This document shows, piece after piece, positions 8,283 through 16,428 of a DNA stretch of 64,000 bases. Source of the DNA: CAVZZG01 sp963779685 (GTDB lineage Bacteria; Actinomycetota; Thermoleophilia; Gaiellales; F1-60-MAGs149). The position numbers and the translations under genes are program-made. Position 1 is the stretch's first letter. Every line of letters begins with the position of its first letter. The stretch spans positions 1,302,001 through 1,366,000 of the forward strand of contig CAVZZG010000003.1 in NCBI GenBank assembly GCA_963779685.1, read 5' to 3'. Below the pieces are notes generated by a model. That model was given only the letters and a program-made list of their open reading frames with translations, did not search any database and had not been told where the DNA came from.

Positions 8283-9031
8283 CCGGGGGGCGCCTGGCCC
8301 TCGTCACGGGCGGGTCGCGCGGCATCGGGCGCGAGATCTGCCTGGAGCTCGCGCGCGGCGGCGCAGATGTCGCGTTCACGTACTTCCGCAACGAGGAGGC
8401 CGCCCGGGAGACCGCCGGCCTGGTCGAGGCGCTCGGTCGTCGCGCGGTCGCGCTGCAGGCCAGGGTCGACACCGCCGAGCGGTGCGCTGCGCTCGTCTCG
8501 CGCGCCGTCGACGCCCTCGGCGGGCTCGACCTGCTCGTCTCCAACGCCGCCTCCGGGGTCGCCCGCCCGGCGATGGAGGTGACCGAGCATCACTGGGACT
8601 GGACGCTGAACACCAACGCTCGCGCGCTCCTGTTCCTGACCCAGGCGGCCGCGCCGCACATGGATGCCCGCGGCGGCGGATCGGTGATCGGCCTCTCGTC
8701 GCTGGGGGCGACCCGCGTGCTGACCGACTACACCCTCGTCGGCATCTCGAAAGCGGCGCTCGAGTGCGCCATCCGCTACCTCGCCGTCGAGCTCGCCCCG
8801 AGACGCATCCGCGTCAACGGCGTTTCCGGCGCGGTGGTCGAAACGGACGCGCTCGAGCACTTTCCGGAGGGCGACCGCATGCTCGCCGAGGGCCGCGCCC
8901 GGACGCCCGCGGGACGCCTGGTCGAGCCGCGCGACATCGCCCGTACGGTGGCGTTCCTGGTCTCGTCCGACGCCGAGATGATCATCGGTCAGACGATCAT
9001 CGTCGACGGCGGCTACTCGCTCCCGATCTAG
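8279..9031 (+). CDS. fabL: Enoyl-[acyl-carrier-protein] reductase, FabL type
   Basis: A 250-residue short-chain dehydrogenase/reductase, the same length as Bacillus FabL. It has the nucleotide motif TGGSRGIG, NAASG in the fourth strand, and the enoyl-reductase Tyr-x6-Lys pair in DYTLVGISK, unlike the YxxxK of ordinary SDRs. The blocks LNTNARALLFLTQAA, VSGAVVETDALEHFP, TPAGRLVE and GQTIIVDGGYSL track FabL closely. It should catalyse the NADPH-dependent last step of fatty-acid elongation. It closes the DUF1802 operon and converges on the radical SAM gene with 17 bases between. Confidence 0.85.
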   Translation: MTGGRLALVTGGSRGIGREICLELARGGADVAFTYFRNEEAARETAGLVEALGRRAVALQARVDTAERCAALVSRAVDALGGLDLLVSNAASGVARPAMEVTEHHWDWTLNTNARALLFLTQAAAPHMDARGGGSVIGLSSLGATRVLTDYTLVGISKAALECAIRYLAVELAPRRIRVNGVSGAVVETDALEHFPEGDRMLAEGRARTPAGRLVEPRDIARTVAFLVSSDAEMIIGQTIIVDGGYSLPI

Positions 9032-9048
9032 GAGCCCTAGCTGGGCCC

Positions 9049-10095
9049 TCATCCACCGCGGAGCGCTGGTTCGAGGCTGAGTTGTCCGGCGACGGCGTGC
9101 GGGCGGACGATCGCGAGCGGCGCGGGGAATCGGGCCTCGATGGGCTCGCTGGCGGCGATGCCGTGGTCGTCGGCGAGGCGCTGCACGAGTGCGGCGATCT
9201 CGGTCTGGCGACGACGGGCGTACCCGCCCGCGTCGCGGTAGAGGGCTTCGTAGCGGGCCACGAGTTCGGGTCGCACCTCGGCGAGCCAGGGCATGAACAG
9301 CTCCCGGACACCCGGCCGCAGGTGGAGCAGGATCGGCGTCACGGACGTGGCCCCGGCACTCGCCGCGGCCCGGACGACCGCCTCGATCCCGGCCGGATCG
9401 TCGGAGATGTCCGGGATCACGGGCGCGATCAGGACGCTGCAGGGGATGCCGGCCTCGACCAGACGTGCCAGCGCCTCGATGCGCGCCGACGGCGGCGGCG
9501 CACCGGGCTCGGTGAGACGTGCCACCTCGTCATCGAGTGTGCCGATCGAGAACGCCGCCCGGAACAGCCCCGACGCGGCCGCATCCGCGAGCACCGGGAT
9601 GTCGCGCACGATCATGGTCGACTTGGTGAGGATCGAGAAGCGCTGCCCCCGCTCGGCCAGCACCTCGGCGATGCCGCGCGTGAGGCGGTATCGGCCCTCG
9701 CACGGCTGGTAGGGATCGGTGTTCGTGCCCATCGCGATCGTCTCGCGCGCGAAGGCCGGGTCGCGCAGTTCGGCGCGCAGGCGCTCGACGGCGTTCACCT
9801 TGACCACGATGCGCCGCTCGAAGTCGCGCCCGCCGTCGAGCCCGAGGTAGCCGTGGGTCGGGCGTGCGAAGCAGTAGGTGCACGCGTGGGCGCAGCCCCG
9901 GTAGGCGTTGATCGTGTGGCGGAACGGCAGGCGCGCGCCCTCGGGCACCGTCGAGATGATCCGCCGCGCGCGGACGTGCAGGTACTGCACCTCCGGCAGG
10001 TCGCGGACGCCCGGCAGGGCATCGTCGGTGAACAGCGCGGGCTGGCCGGCGTCGTCGTCGGCGAGCCGCCAGCGGATGGGGGCGGCAGTCGTCAT
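9049..10095 (-). CDS. Rv2578c-family radical SAM protein, probably SOS-controlled
   Basis: A 348-residue radical SAM enzyme related to Rv2578c and distantly to spore photoproduct lyase. The Cys68-x3-Cys72-x2-Cys75 cluster motif sits in GCAHACTYC. Further family blocks are IAMGTNTDPYQPCE, a RFSILTKST strand, and ILLHLRPGVRELFMPWL toward the C-terminus. The substrate is unknown; DNA or nucleotide repair is a reasonable inference from context. The frame reaches back to an ATG ending at 10116, but that codon lies inside the LexA box. The ATG ending at 10095 sits 6 bases after TATACT, so a leaderless start there is preferred. Confidence 0.85.
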   Translation of the reverse strand: MTTAAPIRWRLADDDAGQPALFTDDALPGVRDLPEVQYLHVRARRIISTVPEGARLPFRHTINAYRGCAHACTYCFARPTHGYLGLDGGRDFERRIVVKVNAVERLRAELRDPAFARETIAMGTNTDPYQPCEGRYRLTRGIAEVLAERGQRFSILTKSTMIVRDIPVLADAAASGLFRAAFSIGTLDDEVARLTEPGAPPPSARIEALARLVEAGIPCSVLIAPVIPDISDDPAGIEAVVRAAASAGATSVTPILLHLRPGVRELFMPWLAEVRPELVARYEALYRDAGGYARRRQTEIAALVQRLADDHGIAASEPIEARFPAPLAIVRPHAVAGQLSLEPALRGG

Positions 10096-10101
10096 GGCGG
10101 A

Positions 10102-10129
10102 AGTATATACGAACATACGTTCGTGTCCA
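10102..10129 (-). promoter_or_regulatory. Promoter with LexA (SOS) box in the spacer
   Basis: On the minus strand TGGACA (10124-10129) and TATACT (10102-10107) are spaced by 16 bases. The spacer contains the palindrome CGAACATACGTTCG (10110-10123), a match to the Gram-positive/actinobacterial LexA consensus CGAAC-N4-GTTCG. Bound repressor would block sigma-factor access. The TATACT is 6 bases from the ATG at 10095, so the transcript is probably leaderless. The box is 71 bases from the divergent gene at 10194, which has its own -10 (TAACGT, 10181-10186). Confidence 0.8.
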
Positions 10130-10193
10130 CGGCGTCGGCCAGCAGCGGTGGTCGGCGTCGAGCCGCGGCCGGAAGTGCGCTAACGTCGCCGGG

Positions 10194-11372
10194 ATGACCC
10201 GAACCCATGCGTGGCCCGACGGGCACTGGGGCTGGCCGATCGCGGTGTCCCACAAGCACGGCGTACGCCAGGACGACCTGTGCTTCGTCGGCGGACAGGT
10301 CGACCTCTCGCCCGACGGCGCAGTCCTCCACCCAGGCGACCTCGCGCGCCAGACCGCGGCCGCCATGGCCAGCGTCGGCCGGGTGCTGACGGATCTCGGC
10401 AGCGACCTCGCCGATCTCGTCAAGCTCCAGGTCTTCTACGTCACCGACGGCTCGGTCGAGGAGGCGGCTCTGATGAGCCACGTGCGCTCGCTGCTCGGAG
10501 CCGAGGCGCCGGTCCTGACGACCGTGCCAGTGCCGTACCTGGCGTATCCGGACATGGTCGTCGAGATCGAGGCCGTGGCCGCCGTGGGCGAGAAGCAGCG
10601 GATCGGCACGGGCCCGTTCCCGGACGCGCTGCGATGGCGGGACATCATCTGGACATCCGCGCACCAGGGCAGCACGCCGGGCGACATCGTCGCCCAGAGC
10701 CGCGAGGTGATGGACGGGCTCGGCGCGACGCTCGCGAGGTTCGGCGCGGACCTCGCCGACGCCGTGAAGTTCAACATCTACTACGTCGGCGTCGGTACGG
10801 CCGAGGACTGGGAGATCGGCGCCCGCGTCCGGGCCTCGTTCTTCCCCGAGCCGGGACCGGCCGCGACCGGCATCCCGCTCCCGCGCCTGCACGACGACGC
10901 CCACGTCATCAAGATGGACGTCTGGGCGATGCTGGGAGAGGACGGCTCGCGGCTCGAACGCCGTCACTCCTGGCCGGACGGTCACTGGGACTGGCCGATC
11001 CACCTGCCGTACAAGCACGGCTGCGAGTGCAACGGGATGGTGTTCGTGGGCGGCCAGGTGTCGCTCACGCCGCAGGGGCAGCCGATCGACTTCGACGACC
11101 TGGCGGCGCAGACGCGCACGTCGATGGCGAACATCCGCCGGGTGCTCGAGCCCCTCGACGCCGGTCTCGACGACGTCATCCGGGTGCTGACGTTCTACGA
11201 GGGCGACGGCTCCGGCGACGACCTGCACGAGAATCTCGCGATCCGCTCGGCGTCGTTCTCGGAGCCCGGGCCGTCCACCACGGGCATCTCGTTGCCGTGC
11301 CTCGCCTACGACGGCATGGTCATCGAGATCGAGGTCATCGCCATGCCCGCCGGCGGCCGGCCGGGCCGGTAG
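10194..11372 (+). CDS. Triple RidA/YjgF-domain fusion protein
   Basis: A 392-residue protein made of three RidA-like domains at about 5-130, 133-255 and 262-386. Domains 1 and 3 share a WPDGHWxWPI...KHG opening, the FVGGQV strand and a Y(D/P)xMVxEIExxA ending; domain 2 is more divergent. Classic RidA is about 125 residues, forms a homotrimer and deaminates reactive enamines/imines using an Arg near the end. Here that position reads VLTTVPVP, AATGIPLP and STTGISLP, without the Arg in all three domains, so a canonical deaminase is unlikely. The fusion may mimic the trimer in one chain. It is followed by an amidase 2 bases later. Confidence 0.85.
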   Translation: MTRTHAWPDGHWGWPIAVSHKHGVRQDDLCFVGGQVDLSPDGAVLHPGDLARQTAAAMASVGRVLTDLGSDLADLVKLQVFYVTDGSVEEAALMSHVRSLLGAEAPVLTTVPVPYLAYPDMVVEIEAVAAVGEKQRIGTGPFPDALRWRDIIWTSAHQGSTPGDIVAQSREVMDGLGATLARFGADLADAVKFNIYYVGVGTAEDWEIGARVRASFFPEPGPAATGIPLPRLHDDAHVIKMDVWAMLGEDGSRLERRHSWPDGHWDWPIHLPYKHGCECNGMVFVGGQVSLTPQGQPIDFDDLAAQTRTSMANIRRVLEPLDAGLDDVIRVLTFYEGDGSGDDLHENLAIRSASFSEPGPSTTGISLPCLAYDGMVIEIEVIAMPAGGRPGR

Positions 11373-11374
11373 CC

Positions 11375-12814
11375 GTGGATCTCGCGGAGTACGCCCGGCA
11401 CGACGCTCTCGGTCTCGCGGACCTCGTCCGCCGCCGCGAGGTCGCCCCCGCCGAGCTGGCCGGGCTCGCCATGGCGGCCGCCGAACGGGTCAACGGCCGG
11501 CTGGGCGCCGTCATCGAGCTCTTCGACGACCGCATCGATGCCCTGCGCGAACAGGGTGCGTCCGAGGCGCCGTTCGCGGGTGTGCCGCTGCTCCTGAAGG
11601 ACCTCCATCACGGAGAGAGCGGCCGGCTCTGCGAGAACGGCTCGGGCCTGTCGGCCGGCTACCTGGTGTCGTCCGACAGCGGCCCCTACCGGCGGCTGCG
11701 GGCCGCCGGGCTGGTGTCCGTGGGCCGGTCGACCACGTCGGAGTGGGGCATCATGGGCACGACCGAGACCGCCCTGCACGGCCCGACCTGCAGCCCGTGG
11801 GGCGCCGACCGGATTGCCGGCGGTTCGAGCGGCGGCGCCGGAGCCGCCGTCGGCGCCGGGATCGTGCCGCTCTCGACCGCGAGCGACGGCGGCGGCTCGA
11901 TCAGGATCCCCGCGGCGTGCTGCGGCGTCGTCGGGCTGAAGACCACCCGCGGTCGCGTCTCGTTCGGGCCCGAGGCCGGGACGCCGCTCTGCGGCTGGGC
12001 GGTGCGCTTCGCGGTCTCGCGCTCCGTGCGCGACTCGGCGGCGCTGCTCGACGCGACCCACGGCCCCGATCCCGGCGAGCCGTTCCTCATCCCTCCCCCG
12101 GCCCGACCCTATCTGGACGAGGTCGGCGCCGATCCCGGGAGCCTGCGCATCGCGTACTGCACGGAGCCATGGTCGGGCCGTCCCGGCCACGCCGACGTCC
12201 GGGCCGCCACCGAGGCGACCGCGCGCCTGCTCGAGGCGCTCGGGCATGCCGTCGAGCCGGACGTGCCCGAGTTCGAATGGGAGCCCTTCCTCGACTGCAT
12301 GACGGACATGTGGTCGGCGTCGACCGCCGCCGGCATCGACGCCTTCGCCGACGCGATGGGGCGCATCCCCGGCGCCGCCAACCTCGAGCCCGTGACGCTC
12401 ACGTTCCTCGAGTACGGCCGTGCGGTCACCTCCGCGCAGCTCCTCGCCGCGCTCGACTACACGAACGTGGTGAACCGCCGCATGGGCGCCTTCTTCGAGC
12501 GATACGACGTGCTCCTCACGCCCACGCTCGGCGGTCTGGTGCCCGAGCTCGGCGAGTACGCGACGATGAGCGGCCTCGAGCCGCGGGCCATCTTCGATTT
12601 CTGGTCGCACAACGAGTCGACGCTGCCGGCGTTCAACTGCACGGGACAGCCCGCCATCAGCCTGCCGCTGCACCATGCGAGCGACGGCTCGCCGATCGGC
12701 ATGCAGCTCGTCGGGCGCTTCGGCGACGAGGCGACGCTCTTCCGCGTCGCAGCGCAACTCGAAACCGCCCTGCCCTGGCGGGACCGCATCCCACCGATCC
12801 ACGTTTCGATGTAG
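11375..12814 (+). CDS. Amidase signature family enzyme
   Basis: A 479-residue amidase. The catalytic triad is visible: Lys75 in PLLLKD, cis-Ser at 151-152 in GGSSGG, and the nucleophile Ser175 in DGGGSIRIPA. The C-terminal half keeps the FNCTGQPAISLPL block. Family members hydrolyse amides, carbamates or heterocycle-derived ureides. Only 2 bases separate the triple-RidA stop and this GTG, so the two probably serve one nitrogen-compound pathway. The substrate cannot be named. The convergent SIS gene ends 260 bases downstream. Confidence 0.9.
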   Translation: MDLAEYARHDALGLADLVRRREVAPAELAGLAMAAAERVNGRLGAVIELFDDRIDALREQGASEAPFAGVPLLLKDLHHGESGRLCENGSGLSAGYLVSSDSGPYRRLRAAGLVSVGRSTTSEWGIMGTTETALHGPTCSPWGADRIAGGSSGGAGAAVGAGIVPLSTASDGGGSIRIPAACCGVVGLKTTRGRVSFGPEAGTPLCGWAVRFAVSRSVRDSAALLDATHGPDPGEPFLIPPPARPYLDEVGADPGSLRIAYCTEPWSGRPGHADVRAATEATARLLEALGHAVEPDVPEFEWEPFLDCMTDMWSASTAAGIDAFADAMGRIPGAANLEPVTLTFLEYGRAVTSAQLLAALDYTNVVNRRMGAFFERYDVLLTPTLGGLVPELGEYATMSGLEPRAIFDFWSHNESTLPAFNCTGQPAISLPLHHASDGSPIGMQLVGRFGDEATLFRVAAQLETALPWRDRIPPIHVSM

Positions 12815-12830
12815 CCGGGCGGGCCGGCGA

Positions 12831-12877
12831 TCGCTCGCAGGTCGTGGAGGCCCGGAATCGCCGGCCCCTGAGGGCGC
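12831..12877 (+). terminator. Inverted repeat after the amidase gene
   Basis: GGGCCGGCGAT (12831-12841) and ATCGCCGGCCC (12867-12877) are perfect 11-base inverted arms around a 25-base loop, beginning 16 bases after the amidase stop. No T-run follows, so this would be a hairpin-only or Rho-assisted terminator. The rest of the gap to 13074 shows no gene. Confidence 0.45.
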
Positions 12878-13074
12878 GCCCGTTCGCGAATCGCAGCGGG
12901 GGGATGGCGCCGCCATGGGAAATGCATGCGAGCCGCAGGCGAGCGTGCGATTCCTGTGGCGGCCCGTCCTCCTGGCGAACGCCCGACGGCAGCCGGGACA
13001 CTGACGCCCCGCCTACCGCGGGTTCGCCCATGGAGGCGGTGGTGGGCGGGCCTACGTTCGCTCGACGGTCGTCG

Positions 13075-13986
13075 TCAGCGGGGGGACTGCGACGAGCTGC
13101 TGCCGCCGTCTGCGAGGACGATCGAGCGGGTGAGGTTGCGGGGGGCGTCCGGATCGCGGCCGCGTGACCGCGCCAGGACGACGGCGATGCGCTGGGCCAC
13201 GACGAGCATGGCGAGCGGATCGACCGGGTGCTCGAGCACGGCCGCGCCGGTTGCCGCGATCTCGGCCGCCAGTCCGGGCGGCGAAGGTCCGAGGAACACC
13301 ACGAGGCTGGCCTCGTCGGCCACCGTGATCGGGCCGTGCCGGTACTCCATCGCCGGATAGGACTCGGCCCAGAACCCGGCGGACTCGCGGACCTTCAGTG
13401 CCGCCTCGTTGGCGAGTCCGGCTGCCGCGCCGCGCCCGAGGAACACGAGCCGTTCGACCGCGCCGAGGTCGGGAAGCTCGCACGCCAGAGCCCACTCGGC
13501 CTGCTTCGCCAGGGGTTCCGGATCGTCACCGAGACATACCCGTAGCAGCGCCAGCGCCGTCGTCGCGAACCGCGTCTGGACGACCGACTGCTCGTCGGCG
13601 AACGCGATGTCCACGGCCGCGCCGCAGGCGGTCGTGACCGGTGTGCCCGGCACGGCCACGAGCGCGACGGTCGGCGTCCCGGGAGCCACCGCGCGGATCG
13701 CATCGACGACCTCCGTGGTCGTGCCCGAGCGGGAGATGGCCACCACCCGGTCGTAGTCGCGGCCGGCGAAGCGGGCCTCCGACGCGCACAGTCCGTCCGA
13801 CGCGCCGAGGCCCGCCGCCTCGCGCGCCGCCGCGATGGACTGGGCGACGAACCACGATGTCCCGCAGCCGATGTACGCGATCCGCTCGCCGGGCGGTGCG
13901 AGCGCAGCCCGGTGCCTGGCGGCGAGGGATGCGACGCGGCGCCAGCACTCGGGCTGAGAGGCGATCTCATGATCGATTGCGCTCAC
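13075..13986 (-). CDS. SIS-domain sugar-phosphate isomerase/deaminase
   Basis: A 303-residue protein with two SIS domains. The first has YIGCGTSW near residue 38 and SRSGTTTEV (phosphosugar-binding Ser/Thr loop) near 85. The second has FLGRGAAAGLANEAALK near 185 and WAESYPAMEYRHGP. The layout is that of the isomerase half of GlmS and of AgaS/GlmD deaminases; no glutaminase domain is present. It is divergent from the amidohydrolase-GH4 pair. Together with the LacD-like aldolase and kinases it suggests processing of an amino-sugar or ketose phosphate. The substrate is open. Confidence 0.85.
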   Translation of the reverse strand: MSAIDHEIASQPECWRRVASLAARHRAALAPPGERIAYIGCGTSWFVAQSIAAAREAAGLGASDGLCASEARFAGRDYDRVVAISRSGTTTEVVDAIRAVAPGTPTVALVAVPGTPVTTACGAAVDIAFADEQSVVQTRFATTALALLRVCLGDDPEPLAKQAEWALACELPDLGAVERLVFLGRGAAAGLANEAALKVRESAGFWAESYPAMEYRHGPITVADEASLVVFLGPSPPGLAAEIAATGAAVLEHPVDPLAMLVVAQRIAVVLARSRGRDPDAPRNLTRSIVLADGGSSSSQSPR

Positions 13987-14051
13987 TTGTGGCGATATTA
14001 GGCAACAATCGCTCAGCGCGCAAGGTCGGCGAACGGGTACTCTTGCCCGGC
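13987..14051. promoter_or_regulatory. Divergent control region of the sugar locus
   Basis: This 65-base gap separates the SIS gene (minus) and amidohydrolase gene (plus). It is AT-richer than its flanks around GATATTAGGCAACAATCG. The minus strand has TAATAT 8 bases before the SIS GTG, and the plus strand has TACTCT 8 bases before the GTG at 14052. Two TGAGCG-type half-sites flank the AT-rich core, so it is the likeliest site for the DeoR-family regulator encoded at 19193-19951. That link is inference. Confidence 0.35.
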
Positions 14052-15107
14052 GTGACGCACCCGCTCGACCCGTACGAGGTCCGGCTCGCGGACTACCTGC
14101 CCCGGCCCGCGCTGCGCACGACCGAGACGTCCGTGCCGCGGCCGTCCCGACCGGCCATCGACGCCCACAACCACCTGGGCCGCTGGCTGACGGGCGACTG
14201 GTCGAGTCCGGACGTCGGCGCGCTGCTCGACCTCATGGACCAGCACGACATCCGCTGCATCGTCAACCTCGACGGGCGCTGGGGCGAGGAGCTGGAGGCG
14301 AACCTCGACCGCTACGACCGTGCGCACCCCGGTCGCTTCGTCACCTTCTGCCACGTCGACTGGGACGAGGCCCGCAGCCCGGGGTTCGCCGACCGCCTCG
14401 TGCAGAGCCTGCGCGAGTCACGCGATCGCGGCGCCCGGGGCCTCAAGGTCTGGAAGGACCTCGGGCTCGGCTTCGCAGACGACCGCGGCGAGCTCATCCT
14501 GCCCGACGATGACCGCATCGCCCCCGTCTTCCACGAGGCCGGCGCGCTCGGGCTGCCCGTGCTCATCCACACCGCCGACCCGATCGCCTTCTTCGACCCC
14601 GTCGACCTCCGCAACGAGCGCCTCGAGGAGCTCGCGGTCCACCCCGAGTGGTCGTTCCACGGCCACCGCTTCCCGTCCTTCGACCGGCTCATCGCCTCGC
14701 TCGATGCGCTCGTCGGCGCCCATCCGGGCACCACGTTCATCGCGGCCCACGTCGCCTCATCAGCCGAGGACCTCGCGTCCGTCTCGGACATGCTCGACCG
14801 CCACCCGAACCTGCACGTGGACATCTCGGCCCGCCTCGCCGAGCTGGGCCGGCAGCCGAGGGCGACGACCCGCCTGATCGAGCACCACCGCGATCGCGTG
14901 CTGTTCGGCACCGACGCCTTCCCGCCGGATGCCGCAACCTATCGGCTCCACTTCCGCTTTCTCGAGTCCGAGGACGAGCACTTCGCCTACTCGGCCGACG
15001 ACGGCGTCCCGCCACAGGGCCGGTGGCGGATCTCGGGGCTCGGCCTCGGCGCGGCAACCCTGGCCGAGGTGTACCACGACAATGCCCGCCGGATCCTCGA
15101 CCTGTGA
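14052..15107 (+). CDS. Amidohydrolase-2 family TIM-barrel metal hydrolase
   Basis: A 351-residue protein. Its metal motif is IDAHNHLG near residue 37, followed by ARGLKVWKDLG, the metal His in VLIHTADP, a second His in FIAAHVASS, and the terminal LFGTDAFP Asp. These match the PF04909 amidohydrolase family, which includes decarboxylases, lactonases and hydrolases. Adjacency to the GH4 gene 7 bases downstream suggests a role in the same sugar pathway, perhaps opening a lactone or removing a side group. The GTG start is chosen because the upstream extension lies in the divergent gene and TACTCT precedes it. Confidence 0.8.
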   Translation: MTHPLDPYEVRLADYLPRPALRTTETSVPRPSRPAIDAHNHLGRWLTGDWSSPDVGALLDLMDQHDIRCIVNLDGRWGEELEANLDRYDRAHPGRFVTFCHVDWDEARSPGFADRLVQSLRESRDRGARGLKVWKDLGLGFADDRGELILPDDDRIAPVFHEAGALGLPVLIHTADPIAFFDPVDLRNERLEELAVHPEWSFHGHRFPSFDRLIASLDALVGAHPGTTFIAAHVASSAEDLASVSDMLDRHPNLHVDISARLAELGRQPRATTRLIEHHRDRVLFGTDAFPPDAATYRLHFRFLESEDEHFAYSADDGVPPQGRWRISGLGLGAATLAEVYHDNARRILDL

Positions 15108-15114
15108 GAGCACC

Positions 15115-16428
15115 ATGACCCGCATCGCGTTCGTCGGCGCCGGCAGCGTCGAGTTCACCCGCAACCTGGTCGGGGACATCCTCTCGTTCCCGGAGCTCGC
15201 CCAGGCCGAGATCGTGCTCCACGACATCGATCGCGGCCGGCTCGAGCTCGCCGAGCGTCTCACCCGGCGCATCGCCGAGACGCTCGGCGTACGCCCGGCC
15301 ATCTCGGCATCGCTCGACCGGCGGCGGGCCCTCGACGGCGCCGACTTCGTCATCTCGAGCGTGCAGGTGGGCGGCCTCGACGCGACGGTGCGCGACTACG
15401 AGGTGCCGCTGCGCTACGGGCTGCGTCAGACGATCGGTGACACGCTCGGCATCGGGGGCATCTTCCGGACGCTCCGCACGGCGCCGGTCATGCTCGGCAT
15501 CGGCCGCGACATGGCCGATGTCTGCCCTGACGCCTGGTTCCTGAACTACACGAACCCGATGGCGATGCTCGTCTGGCTCGTGTACGAGGGCACGCCGACG
15601 AGCAAGGTCGTCGGGCTGTGCCATTCGGTCCAGAACACCACCGAGACGCTCGCCGGCCTCGTCGGCGTGCCGCTGGACGACGTCACCTTCGTGGGCGCCG
15701 GCATCAATCACCAGGCGTTCATCCTTCGTCTCGAGCGCGACGGCGAGGACCTCTACCCGCGTCTCGACGCCGCCATCGCGGCCGATCCGGAGCTCGCCCG
15801 TCGCGTGCGGGTCGACATGTACCGGCGGCTCGGCTACTTCCCGACCGAGTCGAGCGAGCACTCGGCGGAGTACACGCCGTGGTTCATGCGTCACGACGCC
15901 GAGATCGATCGGTTCCGGATCCCGCCGGGCGAGTACGTCCGCCGGTCGCTCGAGAACCTGGACGAGCTCGCGCTGATCGCCAGGGCCCTCGACTCCGGCG
16001 AGGCGCTCGAGGTCGAGCGCAGCAGCGAGTACGCCTCGCTGATCATCCACGCCATGACGACGGGCGAGCCGCGCGTGATCTACGGCAACATGCGCAACGA
16101 CGGCCAGATCTCGAACCTGCCGCACGGTGCCTGCGTGGAGGGGCCGTGCCTGGTCGACCGGGCCGGAGTGCGGCCCGTCCACGTCGGCGCGCTCCTGCCA
16201 CAGCTGGCCGCGCTCAACCGCACGTTCATCAACGTGTGCGAGCTGACCGTGCGAGCGGTGCTGGACGGCCGCCGCGACCACGTGCGGCACGCCGCAATGC
16301 TCGATCCCAACACCGCCGCCAGCCTCACGCTCGATCAGATCGACGCGCTCGTGGCCGAGTTGCTGGCCGCCTACGACGAGGCGCTTCCCGACACGCTGAA
16401 GGCGAGCGCCTCGGCCAGCGTCGGCTGA
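15115..16428 (+). CDS. Glycoside hydrolase family 4 enzyme (alpha-galactosidase-like)
   Basis: A 437-residue GH4 enzyme. The NAD-binding loop is FVGAGSVEF at residues 5-13. NYTNPMA lies near 143, the metal ligand Cys in GLCHSVQ near 168 and His in INHQAF near 198. GH4 enzymes use NAD and Mn through an oxidation-elimination mechanism. The GLCHSVQ form, rather than the phosphosugar-specific variants, fits alpha-galactosidase or alpha-glucuronidase/galacturonidase members. The locus has a tagatose-type aldolase, which favours a galacto-configured substrate. No transporter lies in the window. The 3' end overlaps the convergent kinase by 58 bases. Confidence 0.9.
   Translation: MTRIAFVGAGSVEFTRNLVGDILSFPELAQAEIVLHDIDRGRLELAERLTRRIAETLGVRPAISASLDRRRALDGADFVISSVQVGGLDATVRDYEVPLRYGLRQTIGDTLGIGGIFRTLRTAPVMLGIGRDMADVCPDAWFLNYTNPMAMLVWLVYEGTPTSKVVGLCHSVQNTTETLAGLVGVPLDDVTFVGAGINHQAFILRLERDGEDLYPRLDAAIAADPELARRVRVDMYRRLGYFPTESSEHSAEYTPWFMRHDAEIDRFRIPPGEYVRRSLENLDELALIARALDSGEALEVERSSEYASLIIHAMTTGEPRVIYGNMRNDGQISNLPHGACVEGPCLVDRAGVRPVHVGALLPQLAALNRTFINVCELTVRAVLDGRRDHVRHAAMLDPNTAASLTLDQIDALVAELLAAYDEALPDTLKASASASVG

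Noticed and set aside
9028..9045. Small CTAGG-AGC-CCTAG hairpin between fabL and the radical SAM gene
   Set aside because: Five base pairs with a 3-base loop is too weak to call a terminator, and no T-run follows on either strand.
10096..10116. Longer start for the radical SAM gene at 10116
   Set aside because: The codon lies inside the LexA palindrome and upstream of the -10 box, so it would not be in the transcript.
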